A stretch of 64,000 nt of DNA from Zygnema cylindricum. Lineage: Eukaryota > Streptophyta > Zygnematophyceae > Zygnematales > Zygnemataceae. A program made the translations under genes and the position numbers. Within the stretch, counting starts at the first letter, position 1, and every line of letters begins with the position of its first letter. This document shows, one piece after another, positions 39,901 to 54,900 of this stretch. The notes under the pieces are model-generated. The model searched no databases. It worked only from the letters and a program-made list of their open reading frames with translations, and was not told where the DNA came from. The stretch spans positions 51,689 to 115,688 of the forward strand of contig JBBHKE010000161.1 in assembly GCA_037447655.1 (NCBI GenBank). The letters are read 5' to 3'.

Positions 39901-42900
39901 AAACATTTTCTGCTCCCACAATGGAATACGCACTAGCTGCCAAACAAGATTTTGCTCCACAATAAAATATGGCACTAGCTCTCAATTGTAACGAGAGCAC
40001 TGAATTTATCCGAACAACAAAAATATCGATCGGACGGCTAGTATCTCGTCCACGAAAGAAGGAAGTGGATAGGATGTTGTGCTCATCGACGATTAAGACC
40101 TCGTTTGTTTTTATGGGCAAGAGATCATATTGGTTGCAGTTCCAGCAAACAAAGTCTCTTTGATTTTCCGATACCAGAATTATCTCGATCCTGTTGCATA
40201 CTTGTTCTTCAAAACTTCATCCAGGCCGTTCGTGTTTTCCTATTAGGACGACATTTGTCTTTACAGTATGCGAGCCTCAGGGAAGAGTTTGTCCCACAAA
40301 TGTACGGATACTGTACCCTTTAGCCTTTGGACTGCTAACCTGGTCAACGCAATGGGCTCACCAACCGCCGTTTTTCAGAGAGAGCGATGTTTGACACGAA
40401 ACGCCACACCGCCAATCGTTATTAGCGTGTAAGATTTTTTAGCGTATACGAATAATTAGCGTGGTTTACGCTAATTGGGAATTTGAAAATTTTCGAAGAA
40501 ATCGTCTATTCTAATTAGGAATTAGGGTTTTTTGAATAGTGTGGATAATTCTATTTGAGAATAATAAAAAAAAAAAAGCGGGACGGAATTAGCGTACACA
40601 ACGCTAATAACGATTGGCGGTGTACAGTACACCGCGAATCGTAATTAGAGTAAATTACTCTAATTCGGTCGCTCGAAATTTCGACTCTATTACATCAAAT
40701 AGAGTAAATGATTCTAATTTTCTCATTATTCTATTTTAGGTAAGTTTAATTAGCGTAACAAAATTGTAATATAGGTTTGTTTTAAATAGTGTGGAGTACG
40801 GACGACGTTCGACCGTGCAAAATTGTACTTTTTTAAGTAAAAAGGTACAAATAATGATTTAATACAATCGCGCTCGCACGTGAAATCGCACTAAACGAAA
40901 AATAAATCACATCGAAAAAAAGCCGTTCGCATAACTCTCGTCCGTCGACAGCATCGTCGTCAGTGTGAACATTAACTGACATTCAGCGCTACAAATAATA
41001 CTAGCGTCATAATGACGTCAAAACTATACGGACTGACAGATTTTGTACGTTTACGTAATTTAGTGTTCATAATTTCAGCGCGGATAATTAATGCCGACAT
41101 TACCCAATATAGAGTACTTAAATAAATTAGAGTAAACTTCCTCTGTGAAAAAGTTCTATCACATAAATTAGAGTCCATTACTCTAATTGTTTTTTTTGGT
41201 TTTTTTACACTAATTTTTTCATTACTCTAATTACGATTCGCGGTGTACTGTTCGGGATTGGGTACGAGAAATAGGGTTTTGTGTTTAGGGTCAGTACAAT
41301 ACACCGTCAATCGCTATTAGAGTATATAACGCCAATTCGGTGCCCTTTTTTCAAAAAAAAAAACCCGAAATACAATCCATAATTTTATTTTTTCCATTAT
41401 TCTAATTAGGTTTTTTTTTCAATTAGCGTTAATAAGGAAATTACACTGCGATGGAAATAGTGTGGCGTACGGACAGGGAATATTCGTACGAAATGGTACT
41501 TTTTGAATTAGGAAAGCATAAAAAGACACTAAACATTATTGAGCACACATGTGAATGTGCACTGGAAGAACGAGTCGCAAACTCGTCGACAAAAATCACA
41601 TTCTCATATGTTCGTCCGTCGACCGTGTGAACAGCGCGACGGCGTACGAATTGTCAGATTTTGTACGGCTACACAAATTAATGTAGACATCAAAAAGGCG
41701 GGCATTTATTATTCAGGACAACCCAAATTACAGTCAGGGATTAATTAGTATATATATTTTTTTTCAAAAAAAAAAATCCCGATTAGTGTTAATAACACTA
41801 ATTTTTTTTTACGATATTTATTCCTTTACTCTAATAGCGATTGACGGTGTACTGTAGCGTTACTTACCCATTGGGTCCCTAGCCTACGGTCCATCAGGAG
41901 TCAAACGCGGTCACGCAAATTGTACTCTACAAATTTGCAATTTCTTCGTACGGTCGCAACTTAGGCAGTACGGCGCTAAGTTATATAGGAAAACGACAGA
42001 AAAAAACCCGAACTTAGCCACATGGGGCCGCAGCCTAAGAGACTGTAGCAAATCACCGCATAACTTGTTGCAACAACTACACCTCTGAGCTTCAATTTAA
42101 CTTTGGCATTGTCAATTGATAAATTTGGTTGTTCTCACCGAACATATATTCGACCTTCATTGCGTGTTTTCCCTGTTCCGGAAAAATCACCAAAATGTGA
42201 TCTTCGTCAGAAAAGTTAGAACCTACGAAATCTGATATATCGGGGTGACTTTTCATTACCGTGCCATCAAAAGTCGAATAGTTCACCAAATTACTAGTGG
42301 CTTGGAACTTTCACTAATCATATCTTTGTTTCCGAGATCTTCGGAAGCTTCCAACAACTTACAAATTGGTTGTGCTCGACTATCTTTTTTAGTCAGAGGA
42401 CCTAACAGCCCTTCCCAACTTCTCATGTAGGCAAACTACCGCCAACTTATCTCCATCGCCATTTAGCATGCCTTAGGTTCGCCCCACATTAGATCTAACA
42501 TGGTGGCAAATGCAGTGGACTTAGTGATTTACCACCAAGCCACCTAGTGCATGTGGACGACATTAGTAACAATGGCCTTTAGCGCAGCATAGTCTTGACC
42601 TCTAGCCGAGGGCTCATTTCTTCATCTCCTTTTTAAGCATTGAGTAATGTTCGATTTTGGTGTAGTTTTTTTTTTTGTTTTTGTAGATTTCTGCTTCAAA
42701 TTTCGATGATGCTTACCACGAGTTATGTTTTAATTCTGCGCGGATTTTTAACTCTACCCTTCTTCAACAACTTCGTTATGCTTTGTGTGTATGTGGTTTT
42801 ACCATCACTTTTTTGGAAATGAAACCTTTTTTTTTAAATGACAAGTTTTAAGAGATTCTCACAAAACTTTCCTATGGTCTATCAGTATAGGTATTAGCAT

Positions 42901-45900
42901 AGCTACTGGACTTACATTTCAAATATTCACCCCACAAGATTTTATAAGAAATTCCTCATTATAACTTTACATTGACGGACGTGATTATGACGTATCTTCC
43001 GCGGATTGGGCCTTTTAGAGTACCACCATGAAAGAATATCCACAATATATAGATATGAAATGTTCTCTACGTGTCCCTCGACGTACATGTTTATACATAT
43101 TAATTCTATATCGAACGGATAATTTTTTTGTCATTATGTGTACGCCGGAGTTTCAATATTTTTTTAGAGTTTTTGAGAACAAACTCTTCGTTTGCGCTCT
43201 TCTTGGCAGAGTGAAAACAAAAGAACAACCATTTGTGGGAATTTAACAGTTTAAAAACACAACGTTAACTCACGAGTCTTGTCTTTTGTGTCACTCAAGT
43301 TTTGTATCAAAAGATTCTAGCCAATATTCCATATGTGTTTCTTTTTTACCTACCAATAATCAGTACATCCTGTCTACATGTGGAAAAGCTTATATCAAGA
43401 TAAAATTACGATATATCGAGATACATTATCGAGTCCATGATTGTGGCAATAACCACCGTACGCCAATTTGTTGAAAAACATTCAACCCCCCTCGCCCCCC
43501 CCTCTCTCCCCCTCGCGCGAGCGCCGTGGAGGGTGAGTCGAGGAGTCTATATTGCTTTCCGTATAGTCAATTTTCGTATTGAAGTTGACCACCAATAATT
43601 TTTATATTGCTTTCCCTATAGTCAATTTTCGTATTGAAGTTGACCACCAATAATTTTCATTGGCACCAGAACGATAAATCGGGCCCTTTAACATTTCCAT
43701 ATTTGATATATTAAATATCGAATTAATCGTGATAAGAAATTTAACGATACACAACGTTGGTGCTTCACGTAATAATTTAGAATGTGTACAATTAAACTTG
43801 GTAAATTGTCAAAGGTTTCTAACAAATGTATATTTTGAATCTACTAGCCTATTTTCCATTAGGTTTGACCTTTCAGAAAGATTTTCATACATTGTGTTAT
43901 TTGACCATAGGATTGGTTTTCTAAAAAAACAACTTCGAAAAGTTAGAATACAATTATTATGAGGTGTACCCGTAGTTGTAAAAAGTGCGTACTGAAAAAT
44001 AGTGAACCTTCCCCTATATTACAACTTGTTTAAAACCGACGAACAAGTTTTAAGTAAAAAAAAATACATTAAAAAAAAATACATCTGTATATAGACACAT
44101 ATAACCATTTATAATCGGAAATGGCCATCTTATTTTAAGGTGAATGAAACTTATCATGACATAACTAAAATTCTCAAACTGATGGGAATCTCACTTAGTG
44201 GAGTTTAATCATAATTCATAAATCAAATAAATAATGGTAGACTTACACGTAGAAGGGACGTTTATGACATGAGACACGATGCGCAACATAAGCAGGTGTT
44301 TGTGTCCTTACCCTCAAATCCAGAAGAGGAAAACTTAATATGTTATCGTGATTGGCCTCCACAAGTTCTTTTGACACAAGTTTTTTTTTTAATTTAAGGC
44401 CAATCTAACCACCTCTTTTGTAGTGGCCTCATGACGATTTTACTCTTAATTTGGCAAAACAAAGATCCAAAACGTAAATTACTCCTATTTTTTTTACCAA
44501 CTTCCTTGTCTTTAGCAAGCCCTCCTTACAAATTTGTACATGCAAGATGTGGAACGGAATTCCCTAGCAAAGGGGATATATTAGAGTTACATGAGTCCAA
44601 ATTTCATGTATTTGTAAGGGGCTCTGGCTCCCGACAGGATTCAGTATGCCACGGATCACACAGGTTTCCAAAGATTTGATAAATGAATTCATTTATAAAA
44701 TTATAGGCGATCTACTTCCTTGTCGATTAAAAAAATCAACACAAAAGCCACACCCGCAACAAAAAATAACAAAAAGACAAATCGAGAAGGCAAAGGAAAA
44801 AGACAAGTATTTTTTAAATCCTTGTACGAACACAAAGATTTTAAGATAATTTTGCCAGAACATGACGATTTCCAAGTGGGCGGGTAACATAGTTATACGG
44901 CCCCATAATACATGTTCGCAACAATCTGATCATGTTGTTGTGAAATACTCCGAAGTCCTACGATTAAGAAGTTTTTGACATATCAAACGTGCTGACACGA
45001 ACCATCATACTGCTATTTACATTACCACTAAAGTAAAAGATACAACACTAAGCGAATAAATTCAAAATCTATGCAGTGTGCTAACTTTTGTACAACCTTT
45101 CTCTGTTCGCATCATGCGTATATACCCTAATCAACCAATTAGGTAGTGTTGTGTATCGAAGCCCCCTAGCTGATATTGAATATGTACCTAATTTTGGGAA
45201 CCCGATAATTGATATTTCGCTTCGATATAATATCGCGATATTTTTGCGATATATCGGCCGATAATTCGATATGTTTTGTACTGCGATATATCGAACTTGA
45301 CGCTAGGTCAAAAAAAAATCAAAAGCGCGCCTCCCCCCCATTGGGGTGGCGCGCCTTCAGTCGGGGGGGGGGGCGTACGTTTTTTTATACATTTTCTGTA
45401 CGACTTTCCGTAGGAAATTCCTTACCGTATCGAGGCCTTTGGCCGATCGATAATCGATATATCGAATATCAAATTTATCGCGATATATTTTTACCCGATA
45501 CACAACATTACAATTAGGGGCAAGGTACAAAAATGAGAGGGGAGTTTTATGAGATATTTGTCTAAATTGAGGCATCCTATTGCTTAGTCTGACAAATTTG
45601 TTTACAAAACTCACAAGCCTACTCAAACCAAGCCCTCATGTCTTTCTTTTTGTTCACCTCAGAAACCCGAAGAAGATTTATTAGATCATTTGATGTGTAT
45701 AGACCCGATCTTGCGTACAAATTTCAAACACCCACACCTGCGACCATCCTTAAATACTTAAGATTCAAGCCACCTTATACCTTTTTGTTAAGGGCGTGAG
45801 AATTCCCCGCTGGTGATGTTCAACCATCTTTTCTCTATAGCCGGGTCTAAATATTGTCCTTGGAGCAAAGGAGCTTGGGCTCCTTGTTGTATGGGCATGA

Positions 45901-48900
45901 CAAGGGTGAATGTAAATTTCACCATCATCCTTGCTAAAGCATTTTTTTCCATGCTAAATCTAAATTGAGGTATTATGCAAAAACTCATCAATAGTAGAGT
46001 TGTATAGTGCATCGTGTAGGATCTTAAAATAAATACCCACTCAAAATAAATGCTAAAAAACATAAAACATTACACAGCGGAAGCTCATAAAAGGCAAGAG
46101 GAAAATCGGCCAAAAATATTTATAAGTGTTTGTGACCAAAGCCTTTTTACATCAACTCTTCTCTCTTCTTTTCTCTCTTCAAAGATAAACTCTACACTCT
46201 TGAAAGATCACTCAAGAATGATCATACTCCTTAAAACCTCATTCTCCAAATGGATCACCAAGGATCCTCAACACCTTTGAATTGAATACAAAGGTTCATC
46301 ACCTCTCTCTTAATTGACCACAAAGGATCTACATCTTTACTCCTAAATTGATCCAAAGCTAATGCAAGGATAATTCTGCAGCTGCACTATGCTGCCTAAA
46401 TAGCCTCTCTAGCTACCTTACAAAACAAGCAAACTAGCAAGGCGGTAAACTCCAATCTCTTTCCAGAAAATGCCTCCTTCTAAAAAACGTTGAAAGGAAG
46501 CTTCCACGAAGATAGGCGTACACGCCTTCTTCTTTAAAACGCGAAACAGCAGAATGAGAAGTTTCGTGCGTGTGCTTTGTACGCACGAAACTAAAACACG
46601 TGCACACGGAATAATACACTTGTACACGAAACAAAGGTCACGCAAAACGAAATCGTGCATTTCGTTCGATGTAGGCGCGAAACGAAGTCGTACGTTTCGC
46701 CGCCAAACCTCAATACTCCGAAAGGACAAAACTCTAAACGTACACAAAATGTGTACGCGCGAATCGAAGCTGACCGCTGCAATCGCCAAACCATCCAACT
46801 CAAACCGTCACAAATCCAGTCGTGCGAAGTACTCGCACGAAACATCTCCATTTCAATAAGAAGACGCGAGCGCTTCTTACGCGAACACGAAACACATTGC
46901 GGTTCACTAAATCGTCACTTCGCGCGATTCAACAATGAATATAAGGGCACTTTCCCATGTGCTAAAGTTACAGTTATTTTCTGTCGTTTTCCTTTATAAC
47001 TTGGAAAAAAAGGAAAAAATCTGCAGCCGTACCAAAAAATTCAAATCACCACCGTACAAGTTACGTTCTTGCGTCATCATCGAATTTAAAATGTACTACA
47101 TGTTGTCGTCTTGTGTTTTTCGACCCACTTCGACGACAAAAAACGTCATCTTCAACCTTATCTTTAAAATACAGGGCCGATGTGTTTTAAAATTAGGGAT
47201 TTTCTATAAACAAATAGGAACACGTATTCGCACGTGTAATGTTTTGTTCAAAAACTTCAAACGAATTCAAGCGACGTGGAAGTGTACACGATTCGCTATG
47301 TTTTGTCCGTTTTTGTCTAACACGACAAAGAGAAGTACACAGTTTGTCTTGTTTTGTCCGTTTCCATTCGGTACGGATTTTTTTTTTGCAGGGGTCTCAA
47401 GGTTCCGATGCCATTTCACGTCGAGCCGACAATAGACGCAAAGGCAAAACGCATCTTCTTCAACCGTGAAACGGCACAGGCTGGAGGGCGGTAGGTCTAC
47501 AATGTCACGAAAAGTCACGCGACGTCACAAGCAGTTACGAAAAATGACGTAGGTCATCACAGATTGTAGACGTTGACAGCCGTCACGGGCATTGTCGACG
47601 TATACAATCGTCACGCCCTTAAGTGACAATTTCGTTTGGTACACATAGGGACACCCGAAATCCGGGTCCGCCGGATCTGCGCTAAAAAACAAAAAATAAT
47701 CTCTAAGTTTGAAGTACATAGAGACGCACCCTAACACATCGCATTGTTACGCAATTAATAGCGTGTTTTATACGCTGAACATATAAGTGTCAGCTGGTAC
47801 CCGTTGCTATATTACCAATACCAATATTTCACGCGATGCGCGAATAACAAATGTCCAGCGCTTTTAATGTTGTGGTGCGATGTACTGATTCTCTTTTCGT
47901 GTTTGGACGTGTGCATCGCGAAATCACCCCTACGCGGGAGAGGAGGTTGGAGGGAGAGAGTGAGGAAGAGGAAGGTAAAGGGAGGGCGAGTGGGGGGGGG
48001 AGGGGAACGTGGGGTAGAAGGAAGAGAGATGGAAAGGGAAGGTTGGAGAGAGTGACCGACTCTCTCCCTCCTTTCCCACCACCTTCTCTCCCCCTCCCCC
48101 ATTCCGTCCTCCCACCTTCCCTCCTAACCATCCTACCTCCTTGCCTCCCTACCTGCCTCCCTCTCTCCCTCGCCCCGTCCCTTACCCCCTCCCTCTCTCC
48201 CTCCTTCCCCGTTTCCTCCCTCCCTCCCCCTCTCCCTTCCTCCCCCCCTCCCCTTGCCTTTCTATCTATCTTTGCCTTACTTCCCTCTCTTTTTCCCCCT
48301 TCGCATTCTTCTCTTCCCCCCCACTCTCCCTCTCCGCCTGCCCTCCTTCCCTCCCTTGCTCCCTCCCTTCCAGCATTAAAATAAACCTGTGTAGGTGAAT
48401 CAGAATTGTATCTGGAAAATCGATGCATCGGCGACATATCGGTTGATCTACAATCGCATCGGCACATGGGGCCAAGGATGCCGTCTGGTTTTTTTCTCTC
48501 CTCTCTCCCTTGGCCCTTCCTCCCACTCAAATGCTCACCGACTCTCTGGGTGCTTTCAACCTCCTGCGGAATCTGATGTATCACGAGCGCACTAAACACA
48601 TAAATGTCCAGTATCCGCGCTTCGAGGATGGCCCTCTTTTCTTCTACTACCTCCCTCCTCGAAGCCATATTGGTCGACTACATCACCAAGGCTCTCCACA
48701 AGCCTCAAATTTAGCAAGACTTTCTCTCCTTTGCTCTCTCTTCTCTTTTATTTCTAAGAGCACGATTATGGGTCTGTGTTAAAGTTAGCGCTTTGGATTC
48801 TAATTACGTGTAGTATAAGTACACTGCCCATCATTATTAGAGCTGAACATTGTTTGGGCAGTAAAAGCTCTTTCTCTTGACAGACATTTTTCGGATTTTC

Positions 48901-51900
48901 ATTCATGACGTCATAATCGAAAGGTAAGAACATTACTCCGTAAAAAAATCCCAGAGTCGGGTCTATCACAGAGTTATTCTCCTTTGACTTTCCGAAAAAT
49001 GTTCAACTCTAACCACGATAGGTGGTGTAGTGCATGCTTTCATATTTCATACGAAGTCCCCATTGTGTTCTGTTTTTGTAGCTCTCTTATAATATTTTAG
49101 TCATAGCTCTCTTAATTTTGCCCATTTAGCACGCTTTATTGGATTTTGAGTCCCCCAAAAGTGACGTCTTCACGAATGCATTGATTTGGACTTTTTGTAT
49201 TATCACTTTGGAAACCGAGAGAGACTCTGTCCTTTCGTCTTGTCTGTTCTTTCTGTATACTTCTACATTTGTTATTTATCTTATTAAAGCTTCTCCTCCC
49301 GGCCTCGTATATATTGCAATCCATTGGATAATTGATGAGTGATGTATATGATTGGCCAGTAATAGCGGATTCAGATTTACATCCTAACCAACTTTCTTTT
49401 GAATCTAGAGACCCATAACTCAGGCAGTAAATTTAAAAATGAATCCTCGCACACATATCACATGCAAATATCCATCAAAGATATATTTGTCTACAATACT
49501 GTTGTTTTCAACAATGTGGCTTTTTCCTTTTTATTGCTCTCTAAAAATCAATCCTGGCCCGAGTAAAGACTAAAATGGCAGATTGAATCAACCAATTCTG
49601 GCTGGAAGAATGTTAGAAGGCCAAATTGAAAAACGAAAAAGCAACCTTGAGGTTAATAAAGAAATCAAAAGAGGTCAGAAATGATTATTCCCATACGAGC
49701 TCCTCTAACAGGAGTTAGTTTACAAGAATCCATTCCGGGCAGGAGCAAATTAAATGGCCAGAATCGGACAATCCAATGGGGTCCCCAAAAAATGTGGACA
49801 AAAACTGAAAACACTCAGCTGTTTACGTCATCATTATAAATACTCCCCAGCAATGATTTTGTTGCTGATTACAAAATGATCACATTGAAGATGAAATTAT
49901 TTGGCTTGAAAAGACATTTACACAGAATCCTCACCAACAAGGAGCCAAATCAGGCTCACAAAACTAAATACACTTAAGAACCCTATGCTAAAAAGAGACA
50001 GAAGCTAATGGAGCTTTGTATCTCTCTCAATCTCTCTCTAATTTACATTCGAAGGTCTCCAAAACATCAAATTATTGATCCTAAAGGCCATGGCCACAGC
50101 CGACTAAAAAAAAATTCTTTATGAAGGGTGACTAACTATTTGAATAAACTAAAAAGGTTTCTATGAAAGACTGAATTCCTGCACAGCTTACATGCAAAAA
50201 TGAAGTTTTCATCGCCCCACAATTAACTATTGTAGGTGTAGATTTGTCCCACCATTCTAGCACAACCTACTTTTCTCGGTTATTTTTCACCACTTCAATC
50301 AATAACGCAAACCTCTTCGAGGAAAAACAACCGCTGGAGTCCAATGTGCCGGAAGTGGTGTCCGGGAAACATGATAAGGATTAAATGTCTCTCTACTCAT
50401 TGGTTCTGTGTTTGATCTAGTAAGTCGAGAATAAAGCTCCTCGTCATCATCTTCTTCCGACCTCCCAGGAGTCTGACAGAATTGTTTCATCGTATCAGAA
50501 ACCTCGAAATGTTTTGTTTCCACTTGAGCAAATTTACTACTGTGAGGAATAATAGAAGCAGTCGAAGGTGGTGGCCTATTTTGCAATGACATAATTGCTG
50601 CATTTTCATATAGGGGAGGCTTTTGTTTTCCTAGCTGTTTCATTCGTCCAGATTCTTTGTTTTTACTTCCAAGAACGCGATTCCACAGAGTAAATAATCC
50701 TCTGAGAGGAGGAGAAGAGGGCATAGGGATATTTTCGCCTTTTTCTGAAATTAATTTCCCAGAAACCATAATTTTGTCGTGTAGCGGCTGTACTTCTGTC
50801 CAGGAAGGATCCCAGAAAGTACTCGACAACGTAGCTGGACAAGATAAGGGAATGACCACTGGAGGATACTGATCTTTCGGAGGTAAGTACTTCACCCAAG
50901 CTGTTCTTAGAATTTTTTTAGAAAGCGGAGAAGGTAATCTTAAAGCAAGACTTTGTCGAAAAGCCGGTTGTCGAGTACTATACTGCCTCCAGGCTTCATA
51001 ACAAGCAGCGATCTTGGCTTGCGTGAGGGACAGCTGGCAGGGTCTGCTGACGTAGATTCCACTTTTTCTAACACCTGCTCGGGAAAAAATAAAAAAGAAA
51101 ACGCTTTTGGTCAGTTGCTGACAGTGGCAAAAGCGCACAGCAGAAGAACAAAATAGTGAATTTCGAACCCCATCAAATTATGTAAGAGATCAAAGCTTGT
51201 AACAAATGAAAAGACAACTCAGGGAACCAAAGAAAGATGCATAAAACAGGAATGACAAAAGAAAAAATGGGATCGTCTTTTTTTCCTTTCTCTCTCTCAC
51301 CTTTCCGTCCAGCTGCTGATGTTTTCACCCAATCCCGAATCTGATCCCAAATTCCGGGCAGATGCAAATGTACATCTTTCGAGTCGTGAAAAAGTTCCGC
51401 CATCGGATCGTCCGCCGCAATTGCAATCACTTTCCAGCTGGCGACTTCTCCTCGATCTTCCACTCGGAAAGCTCCAAGTGGCTTCACTAAATAGACCTCC
51501 CCCACTTGCCTCAACTTGCACAACCCAATATCAATAACCTCCAACATACTCGCCCCATCTCCTTCTTGTCCACATCTGGTCCAAGTTTGCGGTAAACATC
51601 CCATATTCCACGGAGCGTTATCGGGGTAGTGCGACGGTCGGGCACACCAACATTTGTCCGAACACTCTTTTGCTCCTCCCCTCTCCCTTTCCTCAAAATC
51701 TGGATTTCCAAAGGACAAAAGTCTACCGGAATTGAAAATTTTCCGTCCCTCCATGGACTGATCCTGCGCTGTCGGCAAAAGACGACGATTGTACAATTCT
51801 TCGCCACCCGGCTGTGATAGATGACAAGCCGTCCGTACAACTCTTAGAGGATTAAAGGGCTCATCGGGAGAAGATTCCAAACGGACCCAACTGCCAGCTG

Positions 51901-54900
51901 GCGTCTTGCAAACGAACGACAAGAGACCGCTATGGGCTTGAAGCGGAACGTCGTGCCACGGAGACACCTGTCGCTGCCATTTGTCGTCAAGGAAAAGGAC
52001 ACGGTAATCTAGTGATCCTTGGGTGCCGATTTCGACTGTCTGCACAGAGAATTCTACGGAGGAATCGGCGGAGAGACTCCGTATGTGTCTAGGCCTAGGA
52101 GCAAACCTAGAGGAGCCCATGGATACGAAGCTAAGGGAGGAATCTTGGACTCCAAGGTCACACAATGGAGGAGATTTGAGTGACAATTGTTACGAATGAA
52201 TTGGTAGATGAGCTTGTGAGACTTCAAAGGAAGGAATTTTAGAGTGAAAAGGAGACAAGTTGTCGGCTTCATTAAGGCGCCATGTGGGAAGTTTTATAAG
52301 TCATGTATTGTTTTGTGAGTAGAAATGGGGGTGTAATTTTGGGAGATCTTCGCGCCCATCGTTAAGTCACATGGCCGAACAGACAGGACACGGAGAATGT
52401 ACGGATAATGTGAGAAATTGTATGCGAAATGTACGGTTACTTGAGGGAGCTGCCACATCCAACGTGTGATGCCCACCTGGCTGGAGGAGTTTCCATTGGA
52501 ATCGCGTTAAAAAGTTCCACATGGATTGACTAGGAAGGCGTTTGGGCAAATTCCACATTCGGATCAACGGTGGAATCGCACAAATTTGGAATGAGTTTTT
52601 GTCGGTTTGTGATACAATTTTTGTGCCGTTGGAATCTGGTACCAACCAGCAAGAACTACAAGATCAGAAAAGATTTGAAAGGAGTTCCTCAGGCGGATCT
52701 ATTATTTCGTTGACCACTCAAAAGCTACAGTACCATGTCAGCAAGATAATTCCGAGATCTTTGTTATGTCGGCTTGCGAAGCTTTACCGTCGATCCTACC
52801 AAGCGGTTCAAATCGTTGAAGCCAATCATACTATTTGCATTGCAACGTGGAATCCAGACGGTCTTCCTTTGTCGTTACGAAACTGAAATCGACCGTACAC
52901 TCCTACGCCCAAATATTTTCTTTGGCGGTAAGTTGCCTGATAACGGAGATTTCGAGGCCAAAGACCGACTTTCATAACCATGATTAACCATCAATAATGC
53001 TTTTCGCTAAAAATCGAGTCGACAGTTTGTCATCTTGACCGACATTGGATGACACTACGAATCACGTCAATTCAACTCAATTTTGTCGTCACGTGCTTGT
53101 GTGAGCTGCGTCGGAAGCGCAGCTGGCGAATTTCTACGACAGCCTGTTTTGCTCGTTACGCATCGATTTCCGGCCGCTGTCGCAAGACGACAAGCAAAAG
53201 TATCTTGTCGTGTCACTCCTAGATTGACGACAAAAAGTTAGCACCCGTGCTCCTAATTTCGCTCCCGCCAAGCTTTCCACTGGCCTCCAGTCTGGGGACA
53301 AATGTGACGTCACGTGCTAATAATACGGCCAGGCAAGGTCTAGGGCGGCAGTAGTAACATGCCACGCTGGACGCGGGAATGCGAATAGGACAAGAACCGC
53401 TCATTGAAGATTTGGCGCCTTGTGTTACGTGAACTATTTGGAGATTCTCCGTTGGCCGGATTAGTATTAGTATATTAGTTTCAGTATGTAGGACGAAGCG
53501 GGAAAAAAAATAGAGTGGCGTGATGTCACGCGTGGTCGTAGTTAGGGTTTGGGCAGTTTTGGTACTTATTGTTTTTACCTTTCGTATTTTTGTTTTGGGT
53601 GTTACGGTTTCTAGGTTGAGTGTGGGAATTGCTTTTTGTCTTTTCTCTTTCTTGTTTTTTTACGAAGATTTGCGAAGTATTTTTTTAGTCATTTTTTAGA
53701 ACCCTCCTTTTTTTTTCTTTGATCTGACCTAACTTTAGTTTAAATTCGAAACATTGCCATATATATTAAAACGGATAAAAACAAAATAATAAAAAAAGCT
53801 TTTGAAGTTTAATCTTTTGCTTTATTACAGAAAATAGAAAAACGTCCGTTCAAGTCCACGACCTTCATTTTCGGATAGCCAGTAGAATAAAAAATATATT
53901 GTGGTAACTTTGTCGTTTTCCTGCACAGTAAAACAGTGTTACATGCTTACAGTATTCAGTTTAGGGTTTCTTGAAAATCGTGAGCAAAACAAAATAAAGC
54001 TTTTGGAAGTACCTGTTTGTATGATTTGAGGTTATTTTGACTTTTCTTGATGTCATGATGGTAGCATTCAAAGAAAAAAAATTCCATGAAAAAACAAAAA
54101 AAAAAAAAAAACCAGAATTTGTCGTGCACTAAAATACTCTACCTGTCCTAAGTTACCTTTTCCGTACATACTAATCATTGCATGCCAGCCACACGTTCTG
54201 TGTCAGAATGTACATTGCCCAAATCTATGGTGCATCTTTTGTGCCATGATTTGAAAATAAAAAAATAAAAAAATCTAAATAATCTATTTTTTTTGTCCCA
54301 TTCTCTTGTATTTCACATTTAGCATATGGTACACATGTCTTGTGTCACATTTTTCAGTAATAACTGGTGAAGTCATGCGTTTTGCATCACAGTTAATGTC
54401 AAATGTTCTACGGCGAGCTAAAATGTTGGTACTTAGGATTAGGTAACAACTTTTTGAGGATTATGTAGACTTTAAAGAAGGGCTTTTTATGTTGCAAGGG
54501 AAAGATACTAATGGCAAATGTTTGATTTTGTCAAAAATTAAGTACAGCTTAAGTCTAGCCATGTTTTTACAGAAAGTGCATATAATAACACACAAGATAT
54601 GCATAGTTATACATTCATAAATACTAAGATGCAATTACATACACCAATATCATCAACTTCATGTAAGAAATACTGTAATAAGAAAGGTGATCGCGGCGCG
54701 TATGCTCCTTAATTTACATAGACCATGAAATCAATGGAAACATTTATGAAATTAAGAATTTGAGCAACAATTGATATGATTTTGAAGCTAAACATTGACA
54801 TTGGTCGTGAATTAAATTGGAGTAATTGGACACCTTCATCACAATAGAAATTGGTAATGAGCTCTAACTTTATAAATCATATAATTAGAACATCATGGGT